Source of the DNA: Prolixibacteraceae bacterium
GTDB lineage: Bacteria > Bacteroidota > Bacteroidia > Bacteroidales > Prolixibacteraceae
Reading direction: 5' to 3'
Assembly (NCBI GenBank): GCA_028377305.1
Contig: JAONJW010000016.1
Coordinates: 1-53,539 of the forward strand
DNA: 53,539 bases
This document shows positions 1 to 9,594 of this stretch, piece after piece; position 1 is the stretch's first letter, and each line of letters begins with the position of its first letter. Below the pieces are notes generated by a model that saw only the letters and a list, made by a program, of their open reading frames with translations, searched no databases and was not told where the DNA came from. The translations under genes and the position numbers were made by a program.

Positions 1-1
1 T

Positions 2-2530
2 GTTGTGGATGGCGTCCCAATTACGGACAACTCTTCTAATACAGATGACCGTTGGGGAAACAGAGTGGTCGATAGAGGTGATGGAATTGCAGATATCAAC
101 CCAGACGACATTGCAACGATGTCTGTACTAAAAGGACCTGCTGCAGCTGCACTTTATGGATCTAGAGCTGCCAATGGAGTAATCTTAATTACAACAAAAT
201 CTGGAACAAAGACAGATAGAGTAAAAGTATCGCTTAGTTCGAATGTTGTGTTCGAATCTCCATTAACACAATTAGATCTTCAAAATGAGTATGGACAAGG
301 AGCTGGTGGTGCTTTTATCGAAAGAGGTGGCTCAAGTTGGGGCCCTAAGATGAACGGTCAGATGATTACTGACTGGACAGGAGACACTAGAGCGTTCACT
401 CCATATGATAACAACTTGACAGACTTCTTGGAAACTGGGGTAAACATGACCAACAATATTGATGTTACTGCAGGATCTGATAAAGTGAAGTTTCGTGCCG
501 GACTTAGTAGAATGGACTACTGGGGACAGTTGCCAAACAATAAACTAAATAGAAACACTTTAAACCTACGCTCAACGATCGATTTTAATGATAAACTTTC
601 ATTAGACATAAAACTAAACTATATCAAGTCTCGTGGTGAGAATAGGCCTAAACTAGCAGGTGACCCTGATAACGTTTATCTGAATCACGCACTTATGCCT
701 CGTAGTATTCATCTATCAGACATGAAAGATTATCGTAACGATGATCTGACCGTACGTAGATACTCTGATAATGGAGGACGGATATTAAACCCTTATTGGA
801 CAGTAAATATGAACACCAATTGGGACGATAAGAATCGTATCATTGCCATGGCGAACTTAAACTACAAATTCAACGATTGGCTGACTGCCAAACTACGCTA
901 TGGTACGGATTATACAACTGCTAGAGGATATGATCAATTGGGAACAGGTGTACCTTACTGGCAACCTTCAGGGGATGTGAAGCAAGATGTTTCAACTTTA
1001 AGAGAGGATAATGCAGACTTCTTATTGACTGCAACAAAAACAGAATTGGTGTCTAAACTTTCGGCTAACTTAAGTGTAGGTGGAAACATGATGCGTCAAA
1101 ATAATATGGCTACAACACAGTGGGCAAATGGTTTGATCACCCCTGATTTCTACTCTATCAACAATGGTAAAGCGCCAAGAACGACGACTAACTATTATGA
1201 AAAAGCGATCAACTCATTGTATGCAATGGGACAGTTAAGCTGGGACAACTACCTTTTCATGGATGTTACTGCTCGTAACGACTGGTCGTCTACGCTTCCA
1301 TCTGACAATAGGTCGTATTTCTATGCTTCTGTCGGCATGGGATGGGTTATTTCTGAGATGATAGAGATGCCAGAATGGATCAACTTTTTGAAACTACGTG
1401 GTTCTTGGGCACAGGTAGGTAACGACACGGACCCATATAAATTAGATCAGTATTTAAATATTGACCTTATTGGTGAATCAGGAGTTCCAGGAGCTACGCT
1501 TCCTTCAGATCTTCCTCCAACAAACCTTAAGCCAGAGCAAGCAACATCTTATGAGGTTGGAGCTGAAGGTCGTTTCTTTAACGACCGTTTAGGATTCGAT
1601 TTTACCTACTATAAGGTAAATACACGTGATCAAATTCTTGCTCTTCAAACGCCTCCTGCAACAGGATATGCGAACCAATTCATTAATGCGGGTAATATTC
1701 AGAACCAGGGTGTTGAGTTGATGATTAGAGGAACCCTATTGAAATCTTCTGATTTCCAATGGGACATGACACTTAACTGGGCTAAAAATAAAAATAAAGT
1801 CATTGAACTATATGAAGGTATTGACACCTATGTCATCTCTCCAAGTTCATCTCAGGTATCGGTAATTGCGAAAGAAGGTGGTGTTTTTGGTGACCTACAA
1901 GGAACCTACTTCGTAAGAGACAATCAAGGAAGGCAAGTGTTAGATGCTGAAGGTCTTCCTGTTGTGTCTCAAGATAGAGATGTGATTGGTAACTATCTGC
2001 CAGATTGGACAGCTGGACTTTACAACAATTTGACATATAAGAATTTAACATTGGGATTCTTATTAGATATACGTAAAGGTGGTAATCTTTATAGTGGATC
2101 TGTAAGAGCTGCTGCTACGGCTGGTACGCTAGCTGAAACTACCGAGGGAAGAGATGCATGGTATGCTGGAACTGGTGGTTATGTTGTCTCAGGAGTCGAT
2201 GTCGATGGAATACCAGTAGAAGCATCTGTTAATCCAGAGTCTTATTGGGCAAGAGTTGCTCAGGTAGACGAGCAGTGGATCTACGATGCAACAAACATTA
2301 GACTTAGAGAACTATCTATCGGATACTCAATACCAAAATCAATATTAGAAGGAACGCCATTTACTAATGCACAAATCAGCTTTGTGGGACGCAACCTATG
2401 GTTGATATATTCAAATCTTCCAGGATTAGACCCAGAGTCTTCATACTCACAAAGTAATGCACAAGGATTGGAACTAGGAGCAGTATCAACTCCTCGTACG
2501 CTAGGATTTAATATTAAGTTGGACTTCTAA
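2..2530 (+). CDS. SusC/RagA-family TonB-dependent outer-membrane receptor, 5' end outside window
   Basis: Outer-membrane TonB-dependent transporter of the SusC/RagA family, which imports glycans or peptides together with a SusD lipoprotein. The frame is open from base 2 and the first visible residues (VVDGVPITDNSS) are mid-plug. The plug continues with IADINPDDIATMSVLKGPAA, LYGSRAANGVILITTKSG, and a long beta-barrel ends in the aromatic terminus NIKLDF typical of outer-membrane barrels. About 842 residues are visible; full SusC proteins are near 1000, so signal peptide, carboxypeptidase-like domain and part of the plug lie upstream. The susD gene follows after 13 bases, so they form one operon. 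No glycosidase or lyase adjoins this pair in the window, so the substrate cannot be told. Confidence 0.95.
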   Translation, partial: VVDGVPITDNSSNTDDRWGNRVVDRGDGIADINPDDIATMSVLKGPAAAALYGSRAANGVILITTKSGTKTDRVKVSLSSNVVFESPLTQLDLQNEYGQGAGGAFIERGGSSWGPKMNGQMITDWTGDTRAFTPYDNNLTDFLETGVNMTNNIDVTAGSDKVKFRAGLSRMDYWGQLPNNKLNRNTLNLRSTIDFNDKLSLDIKLNYIKSRGENRPKLAGDPDNVYLNHALMPRSIHLSDMKDYRNDDLTVRRYSDNGGRILNPYWTVNMNTNWDDKNRIIAMANLNYKFNDWLTAKLRYGTDYTTARGYDQLGTGVPYWQPSGDVKQDVSTLREDNADFLLTATKTELVSKLSANLSVGGNMMRQNNMATTQWANGLITPDFYSINNGKAPRTTTNYYEKAINSLYAMGQLSWDNYLFMDVTARNDWSSTLPSDNRSYFYASVGMGWVISEMIEMPEWINFLKLRGSWAQVGNDTDPYKLDQYLNIDLIGESGVPGATLPSDLPPTNLKPEQATSYEVGAEGRFFNDRLGFDFTYYKVNTRDQILALQTPPATGYANQFINAGNIQNQGVELMIRGTLLKSSDFQWDMTLNWAKNKNKVIELYEGIDTYVISPSSSQVSVIAKEGGVFGDLQGTYFVRDNQGRQVLDAEGLPVVSQDRDVIGNYLPDWTAGLYNNLTYKNLTLGFLLDIRKGGNLYSGSVRAAATAGTLAETTEGRDAWYAGTGGYVVSGVDVDGIPVEASVNPESYWARVAQVDEQWIYDATNIRLRELSIGYSIPKSILEGTPFTNAQISFVGRNLWLIYSNLPGLDPESSYSQSNAQGLELGAVSTPRTLGFNIKLDF

Positions 2531-2543
2531 AAATAGCAGACTT

Positions 2544-4139
2544 ATGAAAATGATTAAAACAATATATATAGCACTGCTAACCTTAGTGATGGTTAGTTGT
2601 TCAAACTTCGATGAGATGAACGTGAATCCCAATAGACCTGGGGTTGATACAGGCGATCCAACGCAGTTATTCAGTAAGATGACCAAGGAATCTACGCTTA
2701 CGGCTTACTTACACCAACGTATTCATAACCTAGGGGTTGATGCTTTTTCACAGTACTATGCTGCGCCAAACTTCACTACCGATAGAGGAACAATGAATGA
2801 TATTTGGGGACAGGATTATTGGAAAGCGTATTATGCTTGGCTTAACTCGGCCAACACTATTATGCGTACCACACAAGACGATCCGGTAAAAGTGAATATC
2901 TACAATATTACTCGTATTTGGAAAGCTTGGATGACCCAACGTACCACTGATTTATTTGGTGATATGCCTTATTTTAATGCTGCTGATGGTACCGGAGTAA
3001 ATCCTAAATACGATGCACAAGAAGATATATATATGGATCTTCTTAAAGAGCTTAAAGAGGCTGCTGAGGGACTATCTCCATCCGCAATTAGTATGGGACG
3101 TCAAGATTTTATTTATGGTGGGGATATTGATCTATGGAAGCGTTTTGCCAACTCTCTAAGATTGCGTATTGCAATGAGAATATCTAATGTAGCTCCTGCC
3201 ATTGCACAGCAGAATGCAGAGGAAGCTGTTGCTGATGGGCTTTTAATGACCAATGCAGAAATGCCAACCATGCAAAACTGGTCTGCTCCTTGGGGTAATG
3301 GTTATTCAACAAAGTACTATGTAGACTGGGGACCTGGAAACGGGGTCGCATTATCTACTTCAATGTACAATATGTTAGTAGGTATTGGTGGATTACCATT
3401 CCCTACATCTGACTATTTTGGTCCTGGCATTACCTATACTGATGTTCCATCAGAGGTTGACCCTCGAGGACCTCATTTCTTTGGAGTATCGGATAACAAT
3501 GGTTCATTCTTAACCGATCAGGCATATGCTGGACGTTGGACTTCTATTGACGCAGGTCTAACAGAGAATGAAAAGACCCAAGCAGAGAACTTTGCACAAA
3601 ATAACTCTCGTGTTGGTAAAGAGATGCAAGATATCACTCGCTCGTTCATCATTATGCCAACGTCAGAGGTTTATTTCTTAAGAGCCGAAGGAGCCTTGAA
3701 CGGATGGAATATGGGGGCCACAGCAAAGGATATGTATGAGCAAGGTGTAACTCTATCTATGGAGCAATGGTCTATAGATGCCATGGAGATTACTGAATAT
3801 CTAAGTTCGGATGCTGCAAATATTAATGGTACAACTGCAAACTTTAACTTTAATAGCGGAACCAATGATTCTGCTTTAGACAAAGTGATGACACAAAAAT
3901 ATATCGGAGGGTTCCCTGATAACTCATGGGAAGCATGGGCTGATTATCGCCGTATCCAATTACCAGTATTAAAAGCACCAAAAACTGTAGACGAAGGAAC
4001 AGGTCTAAATGCTGGCGAGTTTGTTCAGAGAATTAAGTACCCACAACTTGAGCAGAACGTTAACAAAGAGTTCTACGATGCAGCTGTTCAGCATCAAGGA
4101 GCCGATCTGGTAAGCACCAAGTTATGGTGGGCAAAATAG
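2544..4139 (+). CDS. SusD/RagB-family nutrient-binding lipoprotein
   Basis: Surface lipoprotein that forms the lid of the preceding SusC channel and binds its substrate. The N-terminus is a lipoprotein signal peptide with lipobox MVSC (Cys at about residue 19). The mature start, SNFDEMNVNPNRPG, is typical of the SusD-like group that begins with DxxNxNPN. The helical (TPR-like) body is recognisable, for example RIWKAWMTQRTTDLFGDMPY and the late segment PTSEVYFLRAEGAL. Its 531 residues match the family length. It starts 13 bases after the susC stop. The next gene is on the other strand, so this operon ends here. The ligand is unknown. Confidence 0.93.
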   Translation: MKMIKTIYIALLTLVMVSCSNFDEMNVNPNRPGVDTGDPTQLFSKMTKESTLTAYLHQRIHNLGVDAFSQYYAAPNFTTDRGTMNDIWGQDYWKAYYAWLNSANTIMRTTQDDPVKVNIYNITRIWKAWMTQRTTDLFGDMPYFNAADGTGVNPKYDAQEDIYMDLLKELKEAAEGLSPSAISMGRQDFIYGGDIDLWKRFANSLRLRIAMRISNVAPAIAQQNAEEAVADGLLMTNAEMPTMQNWSAPWGNGYSTKYYVDWGPGNGVALSTSMYNMLVGIGGLPFPTSDYFGPGITYTDVPSEVDPRGPHFFGVSDNNGSFLTDQAYAGRWTSIDAGLTENEKTQAENFAQNNSRVGKEMQDITRSFIIMPTSEVYFLRAEGALNGWNMGATAKDMYEQGVTLSMEQWSIDAMEITEYLSSDAANINGTTANFNFNSGTNDSALDKVMTQKYIGGFPDNSWEAWADYRRIQLPVLKAPKTVDEGTGLNAGEFVQRIKYPQLEQNVNKEFYDAAVQHQGADLVSTKLWWAK

Positions 4140-4154
4140 TGCGTGTTTTGTTTC

Positions 4155-4215
4155 AGGTAAGTATAATGTCTTACCTATAGTGAGTGGGGCATGTAAGTAT
4201 TTGCATGCCCTCACT
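4155..4215 (+). terminator. Two consecutive hairpins after susD
   Basis: The first hairpin has arms AGGTAAG and CTTACCT (4155-4161 and 4170-4176). The second has arms at 4179-4193 and 4204-4215, built on GGGCATG and CATGCCC. They follow the susD stop by 15 bases. No U-tract follows, so this may be an RNA 3'-end stabiliser rather than a classical terminator. Confidence 0.4.
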
Positions 4216-4815
4216 AACAACAAAAACCTCTAGATAAACCAATAAAATTGATGTGATATATCGTGTTTAAACAAGAAAAAATATGATGACAGATCAAACT
4301 CTTATGGGGTCGGTTTTAATTCATTATATACAAGTGAAGCCTAAAAGAAAGCATATTGCAAAATCGAATGAATACAGTATTATTTAGCATTACTTCTAAA
4401 TAAAACCAGCATTTAGATATATAAATTATCGATATTCAGTAGGGTAATCAGAAGGGAGCACACGTAATAAATCACGTAAGAAGATCATCTTTCAAGAAGG
4501 GGATAGTTATGGGGGGATCCATATCAACAAACGACTCACCTTGTTAAGATGGTCTTTCTTTTGTTCATATAGGAGTGGGAGCCATTTATATACCTATGGA
4601 ACACCTATATTAGGATCAACAATGAAATATATATAAGAATGGATGGAAGTAAATAGGTATAAAAGATAAAAATGAGGTTGTCCCCAACGCACTTTATTTC
4701 AGCGCATGCAATTTCTTTACTAGTGCATGAAAAAGATCAAATTACTGTAACACCAATCACGCCGAATCTTCTTATATTCGAAGATATCATGTCGATTGGA
4801 GACAGCCTCTATTAT
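4216..4815. other. 600-base gap without recognisable gene
   Basis: AT-rich stretch between susD and the fur-family gene, which point towards each other. I see no long open frame, RNA gene or strong repeat. It holds no enzyme gene that could have completed a polysaccharide-utilisation locus. Confidence 0.5.
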
Positions 4816-4830
4816 CTCCTAGACTAGGAG
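4816..4830. repeat. 15-bp perfect palindrome next to fur stop
   Basis: CTCCTAG-A-CTAGGAG, a seven-base inverted repeat around one base, lies one base beyond the stop codon of the minus-strand fur-family gene. There is no U-tract on the minus strand. It could be part of a 3' structure or a protein site; function unknown. Confidence 0.45.
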
Positions 4831-4831
4831 T

Positions 4832-5272
4832 TCAACGTCTTTCCCCATAAATATATAGAGAGTGATGCGAAAGCTTAAAATTTTGCTTCTCACAGACTTC
4901 CTCAATGATCTTACGAATACGAGGATCACAGAATTCAACAACCTCACCACTATTGGTATCAATGATATGATCGTGTAGATCTTCATCAAACGTACGCTCA
5001 AATTGAGCGATATTCTTTCCAAATTGATGTTTAACCACAAGTTTACAATCCAAAAGAAGCTCAATTGTGTTGTACAATGTTGCACGACTGACACGATAGT
5101 TCTTATTCTTCATCGAAATATATAAAGACTCGATGTCGAAATGACCTTGGCGTGAATAGATCTCTTCTAAAATGGCAAACCTCTCTGGTGTCTTCCTATG
5201 CCCCTTTCTAATAAGATACTCAGTAAAAATATTCTTTACTGTTTCCTTTGTTTTTACAGTGCCGCTATTCAT
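4832..5272 (-). CDS. Fur-family transcriptional regulator
   Basis: Metal- or peroxide-sensing repressor of the Fur/PerR/Zur superfamily, 146 residues, the family's usual size. The N-terminal winged helix is clear ([20 protein letters not shown], then [20 protein letters not shown]). The dimerisation/metal domain carries [20 protein letters not shown] and ends VVEFCDPRI. The HDH cluster could supply metal ligands. The pair of CxxC motifs that holds structural zinc in E. coli Fur is absent, since only isolated cysteines are present, so the metal cannot be told from sequence. It lies 84 bases downstream of the rsh gene on the same strand and may be co-transcribed. The ATG at 5272 is the only sensible start. 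Confidence 0.88.
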   Translation of the reverse strand: MNSGTVKTKETVKNIFTEYLIRKGHRKTPERFAILEEIYSRQGHFDIESLYISMKNKNYRVSRATLYNTIELLLDCKLVVKHQFGKNIAQFERTFDEDLHDHIIDTNSGEVVEFCDPRIRKIIEEVCEKQNFKLSHHSLYIYGERR

Positions 5273-5276
5273 TGCT

Positions 5277-5328
5277 GATCTAATTTTAAATAGTAGAGTA
5301 AAATTAAGAAAATTATTTTTATTAGATC
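5277..5328. promoter_or_regulatory. Inverted repeat upstream of fur-family gene
   Basis: GATCTAAT (5277-5284) and ATTAGATC (5321-5328) are perfect inverted copies flanking an AT-rich 36-base spacer, directly upstream of the fur start at 5272. The position would suit an autoregulatory operator or a leader hairpin. It is wider than a standard 19-bp Fur box, so this is a weak call. Confidence 0.25.
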
Positions 5329-5356
5329 TAAATATAACTGGAATAATTGTTAATAC

Positions 5357-7561
5357 TTAACTGGTCGTTTCCAATCGTACTACCGAATCCACTCCTTTTA
5401 CCTTTTTTAAGATTGTCATTAAGTGTTCAAGGTCTTCAAGATTATGAATGTACAAATACAACAAACCTTCAAAGATGCCGTCATGGGCCTCGAAACTTAC
5501 AGATCTAATATTAATGTCATTTTGCTTTGATATTATGTTGGTAATATCATTCAATATTCCAACACGATCTAGACCTTTAACTCTAATCTGGGCGAGGGAT
5601 GAGTAGAGTTTAAACTTAGTCCATTGAGCGGTAATAATTTTATCTCCTTGGTTGGCCATAAGCTTCACTGCATTGGAGCATGTCCTTTTGTGAATCACGA
5701 TATGCTCTTCGCCGAGATAGCCAACAACTTGGTCACCTGGAAGGGGTAGGCAACATTCGCTAAGTACGTAATCTTTATTGGATTCTCCTAATAAAAAAGG
5801 CTTCTTTTTATCAATATTACTTTTTTCTTCCTCTGCTGCTTTCTTTTTCGAAAAAGTAAGGCGCCAATACTTAACAAATTTATTATCTGACTTCTTCTCT
5901 AGAATCTGATCAATGTTATCAATACTGATAATCCCCATACCCAAATTAGCATACAATTGCTCTTTGGTATTTAGATTAAAATGTCGAAGGATCTTTTTAA
6001 TCGCATTAGACGAAAGCTGAAAGCGACTATTATGGATAGCATCCTCTAATATATTTTGTCCACTTTCAATATGCTTTTTATGCTCTTTCTTAAAGGAGTT
6101 GCGAATCTTCTCTTTGGCTCGAGAAGTGACAACCACGGCAAGCCACTCGGGAGAAGGACTCTGTTTTGAAGAGGTGAGAATCTCTATTTGATCCCCACTG
6201 GATAATTTTTGACTGTAAGGCACCAGCTTATGGTTTATTTTAGCACCAATACATTGATCTCCTAGATGGGTGTGTATATCATAGGCAAAATCCAACACGG
6301 TAGAGTCTTTAGGCATAATTTTCATCTCCCCTTTAGGAGTAAAGATGACAATCTCATCACTATAAAGATTCAGCTTAAAGTCATCTAGAAAATCTAGTGC
6401 ATCGTTCTCCGAATTCTTAAGAACCTCACGAATCTTCTCAAACCATCGGTTCAATTCGATCTCTTTCTCCTTCTCTTTCTCCTCTATCCCTTTGTACTTA
6501 TAATGGGCAGCAAAACCTCTCTCTGCCACTTCATCCATTCGTTCACTTCGAATCTGAACCTCTACCCATTTTCCCTCTGGTCCCATCACCGTCACATGGA
6601 GTGCTTCATAACCATTGGCTTTCGGTATCGTGATCCAATCTCGTATCCTGTCAGGACGAGGTTTATATATATCCGTTACCAACGAAAGGATGTCAAAACA
6701 CTGTCGCTTCTCAGATTTATTTGGGTCCGGTCGAAAAATAATACGTATAGCCAAAAGGTCGTATATCTCACTAAACTTAACCCCTTTATTCTGCATCTTA
6801 TTCCAAATAGAGAAGATCGACTTAGGACGACCATTTATGGTTACATCAAACCCCTCCTCTTTCAATTTCTTGTCAATAGGTTTACAGAACTCATCTACCA
6901 ACAGCTTTCGTTGTTCTTGATTGTTATAGAGTTTTAGCCTTATTTCGTTGTAATCATCGGTATGATTGTACTTAAGCGACAAATCTTCTAACTCCGTCTT
7001 GATGCGATATAAACCCAAACGGTGAGCCAAAGGAGCAAAGATAAAAAGCGTCTCTCCAGCAATCTTCAATTGCTTATGATGAGGCATCGCATCCAAAGTG
7101 CGCATATTGTGAAGTCTGTCGGCAAGCTTAATCAAAATAACCCTCACATCATCCGACAGTGTCAAAAGCATCTTCCTAAAGTTGACCGCTTGTTTAGAAT
7201 CGTAATTACCAGACAACTTGGTCAAACCATCCACTATATAGGCAATTTTAGCCCCAAAAAGATTCTCAATATCCTCTAAGCTGTAGTCGGTATCTTCCAC
7301 AACATCATGAAGAATGGCGGAGATTGCTGCTTTGGTCCCAAGACCAATCTCACTAGTAACAATCTTTGCAACAGTCAAAGGATGCACAATATACGGTTCT
7401 CCCGATTTACGTCGAATTCCCATATGGGCATCGTTCGCAAAATGAAATGCTTTATCAAGCAACTGACGATTCTCTTTGGTTAAAGGTCGGTTGAATGATT
7501 GAAGAAGATCTTCGTAAAGATCCCTGATATATCGCTTCTCTGCTTCTGTCTGTAAATTCAT
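5357..7561 (-). CDS. spoT: RelA/SpoT homologue, (p)ppGpp synthetase/hydrolase
   Basis: Long RSH enzyme that makes and degrades the stringent-response alarmone (p)ppGpp. It has 734 residues in the standard order: HD hydrolase (RRKSGEPYIVHPL, ILHDVVEDTD, KLADRLHNMRTL; about 50-190), synthetase (KANGYEALHV, EVQIRSERMDEVAERGFAAH; about 230-370), TGS (FTPKGEMKIMPKDSTVLDFA; about 405-465), helical/zinc-finger region and C-terminal ACT domain (about 655-734). The HD catalytic motif is intact, so hydrolase activity is expected; synthetase residues also look conserved, so it is probably bifunctional. The leader just upstream contains a short hairpin, CATCTC-GATA-GAGATG (7602-7617). The fur-family gene follows on the same strand. 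Confidence 0.95.
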   Translation of the reverse strand: MNLQTEAEKRYIRDLYEDLLQSFNRPLTKENRQLLDKAFHFANDAHMGIRRKSGEPYIVHPLTVAKIVTSEIGLGTKAAISAILHDVVEDTDYSLEDIENLFGAKIAYIVDGLTKLSGNYDSKQAVNFRKMLLTLSDDVRVILIKLADRLHNMRTLDAMPHHKQLKIAGETLFIFAPLAHRLGLYRIKTELEDLSLKYNHTDDYNEIRLKLYNNQEQRKLLVDEFCKPIDKKLKEEGFDVTINGRPKSIFSIWNKMQNKGVKFSEIYDLLAIRIIFRPDPNKSEKRQCFDILSLVTDIYKPRPDRIRDWITIPKANGYEALHVTVMGPEGKWVEVQIRSERMDEVAERGFAAHYKYKGIEEKEKEKEIELNRWFEKIREVLKNSENDALDFLDDFKLNLYSDEIVIFTPKGEMKIMPKDSTVLDFAYDIHTHLGDQCIGAKINHKLVPYSQKLSSGDQIEILTSSKQSPSPEWLAVVVTSRAKEKIRNSFKKEHKKHIESGQNILEDAIHNSRFQLSSNAIKKILRHFNLNTKEQLYANLGMGIISIDNIDQILEKKSDNKFVKYWRLTFSKKKAAEEEKSNIDKKKPFLLGESNKDYVLSECCLPLPGDQVVGYLGEEHIVIHKRTCSNAVKLMANQGDKIITAQWTKFKLYSSLAQIRVKGLDRVGILNDITNIISKQNDINIRSVSFEAHDGIFEGLLYLYIHNLEDLEHLMTILKKVKGVDSVVRLETTS

Positions 7562-7762
7562 CTTTAGGGTACTAAAAATGTGAGTATTTATTTCTTTATC
7601 TCATCTCGATAGAGATGATCTCTGCCTCTATCTCATCCTGTTCATGTAACAATAGCTCTTAAAAAAACTGGAAAACATATTCAGACCTTGCTATAGATAT
7701 AACATAAGAATAAACATGACGATACCACTTCTTGTCACTAACTGTATAAATGGGGCGGTAAA

Positions 7763-8908
7763 TTACAACGATTTTATCTCTTGACAAACATCATCACAAG
7801 CTTTTGTTAGCTTATCCCAACTATATTTTTTTTTCTCCTCCTTTACATTCTCTACAAAAGAGTTATATCGATTGTTTAAATAAAAATCATCTAATGCTGT
7901 TGCAATCTTATCCGGAGCAGTGTCCACCACATATCCAACCTTTTGATCTGGAACAATTTCCGATAGCCCTCCAACATCTGTAACAAGCATTGGAACATCA
8001 AAATGATAGGCTATTTGAGTCACCCCACTCTGTGTTGCGGACTTATAGGGTTGGGCTACAAGATCTGCAGCATTAAAATAGTATTTAACTTGGTCTTCTC
8101 CGATAAAGTGCGTGTGTAACACCACATTCTCACCTATACCTAGACGATCAATCAATTCATGGTACCTATCGGGTTTGGCATAAAACTCACCTGCCACCAA
8201 TAGCTTTACATTAGAATCTTTCTGTTTCATCTGTGCAAATGCTTCCAGTAAAAGATCTAAGCCTTTATAATCACGTATAAATCCAAAAAATAGAATATAA
8301 CGATAGTTCGGATCAAGTTTCAGTGCAGCCAAAGAATCTTCTCTCGAAACTTTATCCCCATAATTATCAAACAAAGGATGTATCGATAGTTTGCGTGGTT
8401 TGGTCCTATCAAATTGATCCAACTGCTTCAATACACTTGAAGACATGGTCAAAAAACCATCAATGCCTTTTACCATATATCGCGTCAATAGCGGATCAAA
8501 AAAACGCTGCTCATGTGGAACGATATTGTCGGCTAACAACAATACCTTCGCACTACAGTTACGCTTTATCATTCGAGCAATTGTCCCAAAGGCTGGAGCT
8601 AAAAATGGAATCCAATATCGTATAATCACCATATCCGGTTCAAGAGCTGCCACCTTTTTTCCCGTTTGAACCCAAGAAATAGGATTCATCGAATTAATAC
8701 TTCGTTCAATTCGTAGGGATGGGCTATCACAAGTTGCATATTGACTACTTCCTGGAAATAGAATCGAAGGATATTGCATCGTAAAAGTCTCCAAATAAAC
8801 TTCGCGTCCTTCTGACTCAAACTCTTGTGCCAATCGTTCATTGGTCGTGGCAATTCCCCCTCTATATGGCCACGCTGGCCCGATAATGACTATCTTATTT
8901 GGTTTCAT
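7763..8908 (-). CDS. Glycosyltransferase, GT-B fold (GT4-like)
   Basis: Cytoplasmic or membrane-associated glycosyltransferase of the GT1/GT4 type, 381 residues. The N-terminal half begins VIIGPAWPYRGGIATTNERL, the glycine-rich loop that starts an acceptor-binding Rossmann domain. The C-terminal half has ILFFGFIRDYKGLDLLLEAF and the donor-binding run QPYKSATQSGVTQIAYHF followed by DVPMLVTDVGGLSEIV. In classical GT4 enzymes an E-x7-E motif sits near this point; here the first position reads as SATQSG, so the donor-site sequence is atypical. The gene stands alone, with no neighbouring polysaccharide genes. Donor and acceptor are unknown. Confidence 0.87.
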   Translation of the reverse strand: MKPNKIVIIGPAWPYRGGIATTNERLAQEFESEGREVYLETFTMQYPSILFPGSSQYATCDSPSLRIERSINSMNPISWVQTGKKVAALEPDMVIIRYWIPFLAPAFGTIARMIKRNCSAKVLLLADNIVPHEQRFFDPLLTRYMVKGIDGFLTMSSSVLKQLDQFDRTKPRKLSIHPLFDNYGDKVSREDSLAALKLDPNYRYILFFGFIRDYKGLDLLLEAFAQMKQKDSNVKLLVAGEFYAKPDRYHELIDRLGIGENVVLHTHFIGEDQVKYYFNAADLVAQPYKSATQSGVTQIAYHFDVPMLVTDVGGLSEIVPDQKVGYVVDTAPDKIATALDDFYLNNRYNSFVENVKEEKKKYSWDKLTKACDDVCQEIKSL

Positions 8909-9051
8909 ACAAAAGCTTTTCCCAAAAATACAATTTCCTATTTAGACTTAAAAACACCATTAGACTATAAATGTTTTGCTAAAATTAACAAATAGAGCCA
9001 ACTGTCCAATACAATCTTAGAAAGTGTGAAAACCATAGTGAATGTATTTAT

Positions 9052-9139
9052 CCTCATTTCTTCTTTCGATTTTCCTCATTTCTTCTTCTGATTCTCCTTA
9101 CTCTCTCTTTCGATTTTCCTCATTCTCTCTTTCGATCAC
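9052..9139. repeat. Four 22-bp imperfect direct repeats
   Basis: Four contiguous units of exactly 22 bp begin at 9052, 9074, 9096 and 9118, with consensus CCTCATTTCTCTTTCGATTT plus or minus variants. The pyrimidine-rich units differ at a few positions each. The period is twice the 11-bp period of the array that follows at 9200, so both may be parts of one element. Confidence 0.85.
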
Positions 9140-9199
9140 TACGAATACTGGCATACTAAGTCTACCCCCTCCTCCACTTAACCCTTGCTTTCTTTGTCT

Positions 9200-9594
9200 T
9201 TAGTCCCCACTAACTATGGTTTAACTCGCACCTAATCCGTCTCTAATCCGGTCCTAATCTGTCCCTAATCCGTCCCTAATCCGTATTTTATCCATGGTTT
9301 CTCAATCCTTACTCCATGGTTCGTCCATCGATTTAACATTTTCGATGAATCAACCATTGAGAAACCATTGAGGAGTGATGGTTAATAGACGGATTAGGGA
9401 CGGATTAGGGACAGATTAGGGACGGATTAAGGACGGATTAAGTCAGGGGGAAGTTGCTGTTAACCTGCTTTCAATCTGCTTTTAGATTATTGTCAAGTTG
9501 TTGTCAGATAGGTGTTAATGTGGAGGTGAGTTGCAATTAAAATAGTGTGAATTTGGTATCAATTTGGTATCAAGGAGTGGTGAGGGCGTGACGT
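9200..9594. repeat. Mirrored array of degenerate 11-bp repeats (array 1)
   Basis: Five clean 11-bp units of type CTAATCCGTCC run at 9232-9286, and five inverted units of type GGACGGATTAG at 9387-9440. Bases 9233-9286 pair with 9387-9440 at 49 of 54 positions plus two G-T pairs; a C-to-T variant in the third left unit (9260) is matched by A at 9413. The centre is a hairpin, CATCGA (9326-9331) with TCGATG (9342-9347), on exactly the same axis. Degenerate 11-bp units continue to the right as far as about 9583, nearly all ending T-N-A, including two tandem ATTTGGTATCA copies (9551-9572). No coding frame runs through it. Function unknown. Confidence 0.85.

Noticed and set aside
4819-5094. 91-codon minus-strand frame overlapping the fur-family gene
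   Set aside because: It is a shifted reading of the same DNA; the Fur-family frame has clear domain conservation.
6503-6937. 144-codon plus-strand frame opposite the rsh gene
   Set aside because: It lies wholly antisense to a conserved enzyme domain and encodes no recognisable protein.
9052-9594. CRISPR array
   Set aside because: Units are 11 or 22 bp, directly abutting and degenerate, with no unique spacers, and the orientation flips in the middle. No cas gene is in the window.
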